Of a DNA stretch of 5,941 bases, positions 3,165-5,941 are shown in pieces (positions within the stretch are counted from its first letter, which is position 1; each line of letters begins with the position of its first letter). Location: the NCBI GenBank assembly GCA_018825925.1, contig JAHKAT010000157.1:1-5941 (forward strand), in the 5' to 3' direction. The notes beneath the pieces are model-generated. The model was given only the letters and a program-made list of their open reading frames with translations, made no database searches and had not been told where the DNA came from. A program made the position numbers and the translations under genes. The DNA is from Bacteroidota bacterium. Its GTDB lineage: Bacteria; Bacteroidota; Bacteroidia; Flavobacteriales_D; Crocinitomicaceae.

Positions 3165-5941
3165 ATGCAGTCAATTCTAAAATATTTCCTGATACTGATT
3201 CCGTTTTTTTGCAATGCGCAATTTTACAATGGCAGTCAGGTTGATTTTGGAAAAAACAGAGTGCAGTATTTTGAGTTCGATTGGCGATCACATAACTACG
3301 AGCGTTTCAAGATCTATTTCTATCGGGGAGAAGATGAGTTTGCTGTAAAAACGGCGAAACAAATCCAAAAAGAACTTTATGCTATAGAAGATCTATTGAA
3401 CTTTAGTTTGAACGAACATCTCGAAATCGTCCTTTTTAAATCCTTGCAAGAAATGCGACAGTCTAATTTGGGTTTACAGCAGTCTGAAATTGACGCTTTT
3501 GGAGGAAAAGCTCAGCTGGTCAAAAATAAATTGTTTCTATACTTTCCATCAAATCAAATCGATTTTAATAGTCAAATTCGTTATGTGTTGGCGCAAACGA
3601 TTATTCATAAGATACTGTTGGGCGAACAATGGTCTGATGTTTTGGTGTCGGAAGATGCCAGTAGACACCCGGCTTGGTTTGTTTTAGGTTTGTCTAGTTA
3701 TTTCGCCGAAAATTGGTCCGCCAAAATTGAATCAGAAATTAAAAGTGGTATTTTGTCCAAACGTTTTGCTGATTTCTCAAAATTAAGTACCGAAGAAGCG
3801 AAAATCGCAGGACATGCTTTTTGGTATTTTATTGATCAGACTTATGGAAGAAACCAGGTGCTTAGTTTGCTTTATCTCTCAAAAATTGCTGGACATATAG
3901 ATCGATCCTTGCTTTATCTTTTAGGTTCGAATAGCGAGCAGTTGAGCACTTCATTCATTTCATTTTATAACCGACGATTTCTTGAAGATTCCCAATACAT
4001 GAATCTTGAACCCTTGTCAAAGCCGATAGGAAAGGGCGCAGTAACGGCAAATATTTCTGCGCAAAAGGGTAGCTCACGAGCCTGGGTGGAGGAGCGTCTT
4101 GGAAAATACACGGTCTATCTTTCTATAGATAATAAGAGAGCAAAAAAAATAAAAGCCTATCAACCGAAATTGGACCGAATTCAAGAACCAATTTCAGCGG
4201 TGATAAACTTTCATCCTTCGGGCAAGTTTCTTTCTTGGTTTCATGTTTTTGAAGGTAAACTGTTGTTTTCCATTTACGATTTAGAGACTAAAGAAATTAT
4301 AGAAAAAGAATTACCTCAAATGGATAAAGTAAACTCGGCGGATTATCATCCGGATGGAAAAACTTTTGTTTTGTCGGGTGTTAAAAATGGCCAAACAGAC
4401 CTTTTTTTATATAAAGTGAGTGGCAATTCAATTGAAGAATTGACTGAGGATGGATTTGATGATCAGGATGCCTGTTTTGATCCAACAGGCGAATTGGTTT
4501 ATTTTTCGTCAAATCGAATTTCTGATACTTTATTAAAAGATAAAACGGTAGAGTTTAAGCAAGGCAGTTTTGATGTGTTTGCCTTGAAACTAAAAGATAA
4601 AAACAAGAGCAAACCGATTCTTGAGCGATTAACCATGACTGACAATCGATCAGAAAAGAATATTCAAGTCTTAAATTCAAGGGAATTCGTGTATTTAGAG
4701 AATTCTTCAGGAACCAACCAGGTTTACTCATTAAAAATTGATTCGATTATTGCATTTATTGACACGGCAATTCATTATCGCTATTTCAATAAAGTTGAAC
4801 CGATCACAAATTTCACTAAGTCAATAGAAGAAATTAAATTGAATACGAACAAAAGCGTTATTGAAGCGAAACTCATGGGTAATCAATATATAGAAATACC
4901 AATTACCTCAAGAGAACAGGAAGTACACGAAACTTATTTCTCAAAAAACAATCTTGAAGAAGCGGTTCGAAAAAGTTCTTCTTATGAAGAAAGTATCGAC
5001 TCCACGTCAGTTTTACGCAGACAATTTTCAACGGACAGCAGCTATGTAAAAGAAGTATTAATTCTTTTCGAAGATGTATTGACAGAAGATTATGCCATTC
5101 AAATGAATAAAAGCAGTCAGAAAAAGTTTTCATATGAAGCGGCAAGAGCCGAACGTTACAAAATTAATTTCGCGAAGGATCAAATTTCTGCAAAAATTGA
5201 CAATAGTTTTTTAAATCAAACCTACCAAAGTTTTGATCCAAACAGTCCGGGTTTTCGAAACCCTACTATTTCAGGTTTAATTGGTGTTCAGTTTTCTGAT
5301 GTCATGGAAAATTATGTATTGAAAAGCGCCATACGAATACCAACCTCCAGAAGGGCCAGCGAGTTTTTATTAGGAATTGATTTTCTTCCAAAAAGATGGG
5401 ATAAATCAATTAGCTATTATCGTAGATCGTATGAAAACTCCTCGCAAAAGGGACTCGACCTGTTGATTACGCATGAAGTTGCAACGCAGCTGACCTATCC
5501 TATAAATGAGGTTTTGAGCTGGAGAAGTTCGGTCTCTGTTCGCGAAGATGTAATTCACCCTTTAGCAACTGATAAGGTTACAATTACACGAGAAATTGAA
5601 AAAACCTTTTTTATGGGCGCAAAATCAGCACTTGTTTTTGATAATTCGAGATGGAAAAATGTAAATAGTTGGGCTGGTTTTCGAACAAAAGTTTTTATTG
5701 ATATACTGCAAACTTCTAAATCAAAATCCTTTGGAATGATGAATCTCGGATTTGACGCGCGTCATTCTGTAGAATTGTTTAAAGAAATGATTTGGGTCAA
5801 CCGAATTGCAAGTGGTGCTTCCTATGGAGGCGAACGTTTGTTGTATTATATGGGTGGTGTAGACAATTGGTTTTTACCTCCTAAAAATTCTTATAATTCC
5901 TCCATAACGATTGATCCTAGGGAAAATTTCGCTTTTCAAAC
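3165..5941 (+). CDS. Secreted peptidase-like/TolB propeller/outer-membrane barrel protein (3' end outside window)
   Basis: The frame is open from ATG 3165 to the window edge, giving 925 complete codons without a stop. Residues 1-18 form a signal peptide, with probable cleavage after CNA. Residues about 46-290 resemble the peptidase MA-like (gluzincin) fold, including its helical tail, but the zinc motif reads QTIIH (144-148) instead of HExxH, and the usual EGLxEY reads LGLSSY (174-179). About 305-600 follows as a TolB/PD40-type beta-propeller, with repeated units FHPSGK (349-354), YHPDGK (394-399) and FDPTGE plus FSSNR (438-451). From about 700, alternating strands resemble a BamA/surface-antigen-like barrel, with IGVQFSDVMEN (706-716) and GGVDNW (897-902). 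I infer an outer-membrane protein facing the periplasm with its soluble domains. The 40-base gap to the LuxE-like gene has no good terminator, so co-transcription is possible. No precise function is known to me; names such as 'TolB-like' for this type describe only the propeller. Confidence 0.85.
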   Translation, partial: MQSILKYFLILIPFFCNAQFYNGSQVDFGKNRVQYFEFDWRSHNYERFKIYFYRGEDEFAVKTAKQIQKELYAIEDLLNFSLNEHLEIVLFKSLQEMRQSNLGLQQSEIDAFGGKAQLVKNKLFLYFPSNQIDFNSQIRYVLAQTIIHKILLGEQWSDVLVSEDASRHPAWFVLGLSSYFAENWSAKIESEIKSGILSKRFADFSKLSTEEAKIAGHAFWYFIDQTYGRNQVLSLLYLSKIAGHIDRSLLYLLGSNSEQLSTSFISFYNRRFLEDSQYMNLEPLSKPIGKGAVTANISAQKGSSRAWVEERLGKYTVYLSIDNKRAKKIKAYQPKLDRIQEPISAVINFHPSGKFLSWFHVFEGKLLFSIYDLETKEIIEKELPQMDKVNSADYHPDGKTFVLSGVKNGQTDLFLYKVSGNSIEELTEDGFDDQDACFDPTGELVYFSSNRISDTLLKDKTVEFKQGSFDVFALKLKDKNKSKPILERLTMTDNRSEKNIQVLNSREFVYLENSSGTNQVYSLKIDSIIAFIDTAIHYRYFNKVEPITNFTKSIEEIKLNTNKSVIEAKLMGNQYIEIPITSREQEVHETYFSKNNLEEAVRKSSSYEESIDSTSVLRRQFSTDSSYVKEVLILFEDVLTEDYAIQMNKSSQKKFSYEAARAERYKINFAKDQISAKIDNSFLNQTYQSFDPNSPGFRNPTISGLIGVQFSDVMENYVLKSAIRIPTSRRASEFLLGIDFLPKRWDKSISYYRRSYENSSQKGLDLLITHEVATQLTYPINEVLSWRSSVSVREDVIHPLATDKVTITREIEKTFFMGAKSALVFDNSRWKNVNSWAGFRTKVFIDILQTSKSKSFGMMNLGFDARHSVELFKEMIWVNRIASGASYGGERLLYYMGGVDNWFLPPKNSYNSSITIDPRENFAFQ

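Noticed and set aside
3049..3291. Minus-strand open frame across the LuxE-like/envelope gene junction
   Set aside because: It overlaps the ends of two supported genes and shows no family features.
3490..3687. Short + strand open frame inside the large envelope gene
   Set aside because: It is in a different frame from a continuous 925-codon coding sequence with clear domains.
4903..5145. Minus-strand open frame inside the large envelope gene
   Set aside because: It is antisense to the supported coding frame; its cysteine- and leucine-rich product looks like random antisense translation.

Overview
The window looks like chromosomal DNA from an AT-rich member of the Bacteroidota, most likely a flavobacterium-like lineage. 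The evidence is the type of gene content: a short lipoprotein with the 'DGxGDIG' style of this phylum, a stand-alone LuxE-like acyl-protein synthetase, and a large secreted protein that joins a peptidase-like domain, a TolB-like propeller and an outer-membrane barrel. A-rich leaders in place of Shine-Dalgarno sequences and several matches to the Bacteroidota -7 box (TAnnTTTG) agree with this. The assignment is inferred from protein style, not from a marker gene search.

Layout: positions 1-381 form an RNA block. tRNA-Gly(GCC) and tRNA-Leu(UAA) lie on the + strand, separated by a terminator-like hairpin and followed by two strong intrinsic terminators with a third small hairpin between them. 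Positions 382-665 carry no gene that I can support. fabD (666-1559, +) encodes malonyl-CoA:ACP transacylase and ends in a good intrinsic terminator. Converging on it is a small lipoprotein gene (1613-2095, -). Divergent from that is a LuxE-family acyl-protein synthetase-like gene (2156-3124, +) that must start at TTG. After a 40-base gap, an open reading frame of at least 925 codons (3165 to the window edge, +) encodes a secreted multidomain envelope protein cut off by the window.

How they fit together: fabD supplies malonyl-ACP for fatty-acid elongation, and the LuxE-like enzyme probably activates a carboxylic (fatty) acid with ATP, so both touch acyl metabolism, but nothing in the sequence ties them to one pathway. 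The LuxE-like gene and the large envelope protein may be co-transcribed (short gap, same strand, no convincing terminator). The most interesting items are the large protein, whose zinc-peptidase motif appears to be lost, and the orphan LuxE-like gene with a leaderless-looking TTG start. Both tRNAs also show one unexpected stem mismatch. I see no CRISPR array, insertion sequence, phage module or toxin-antitoxin pair.
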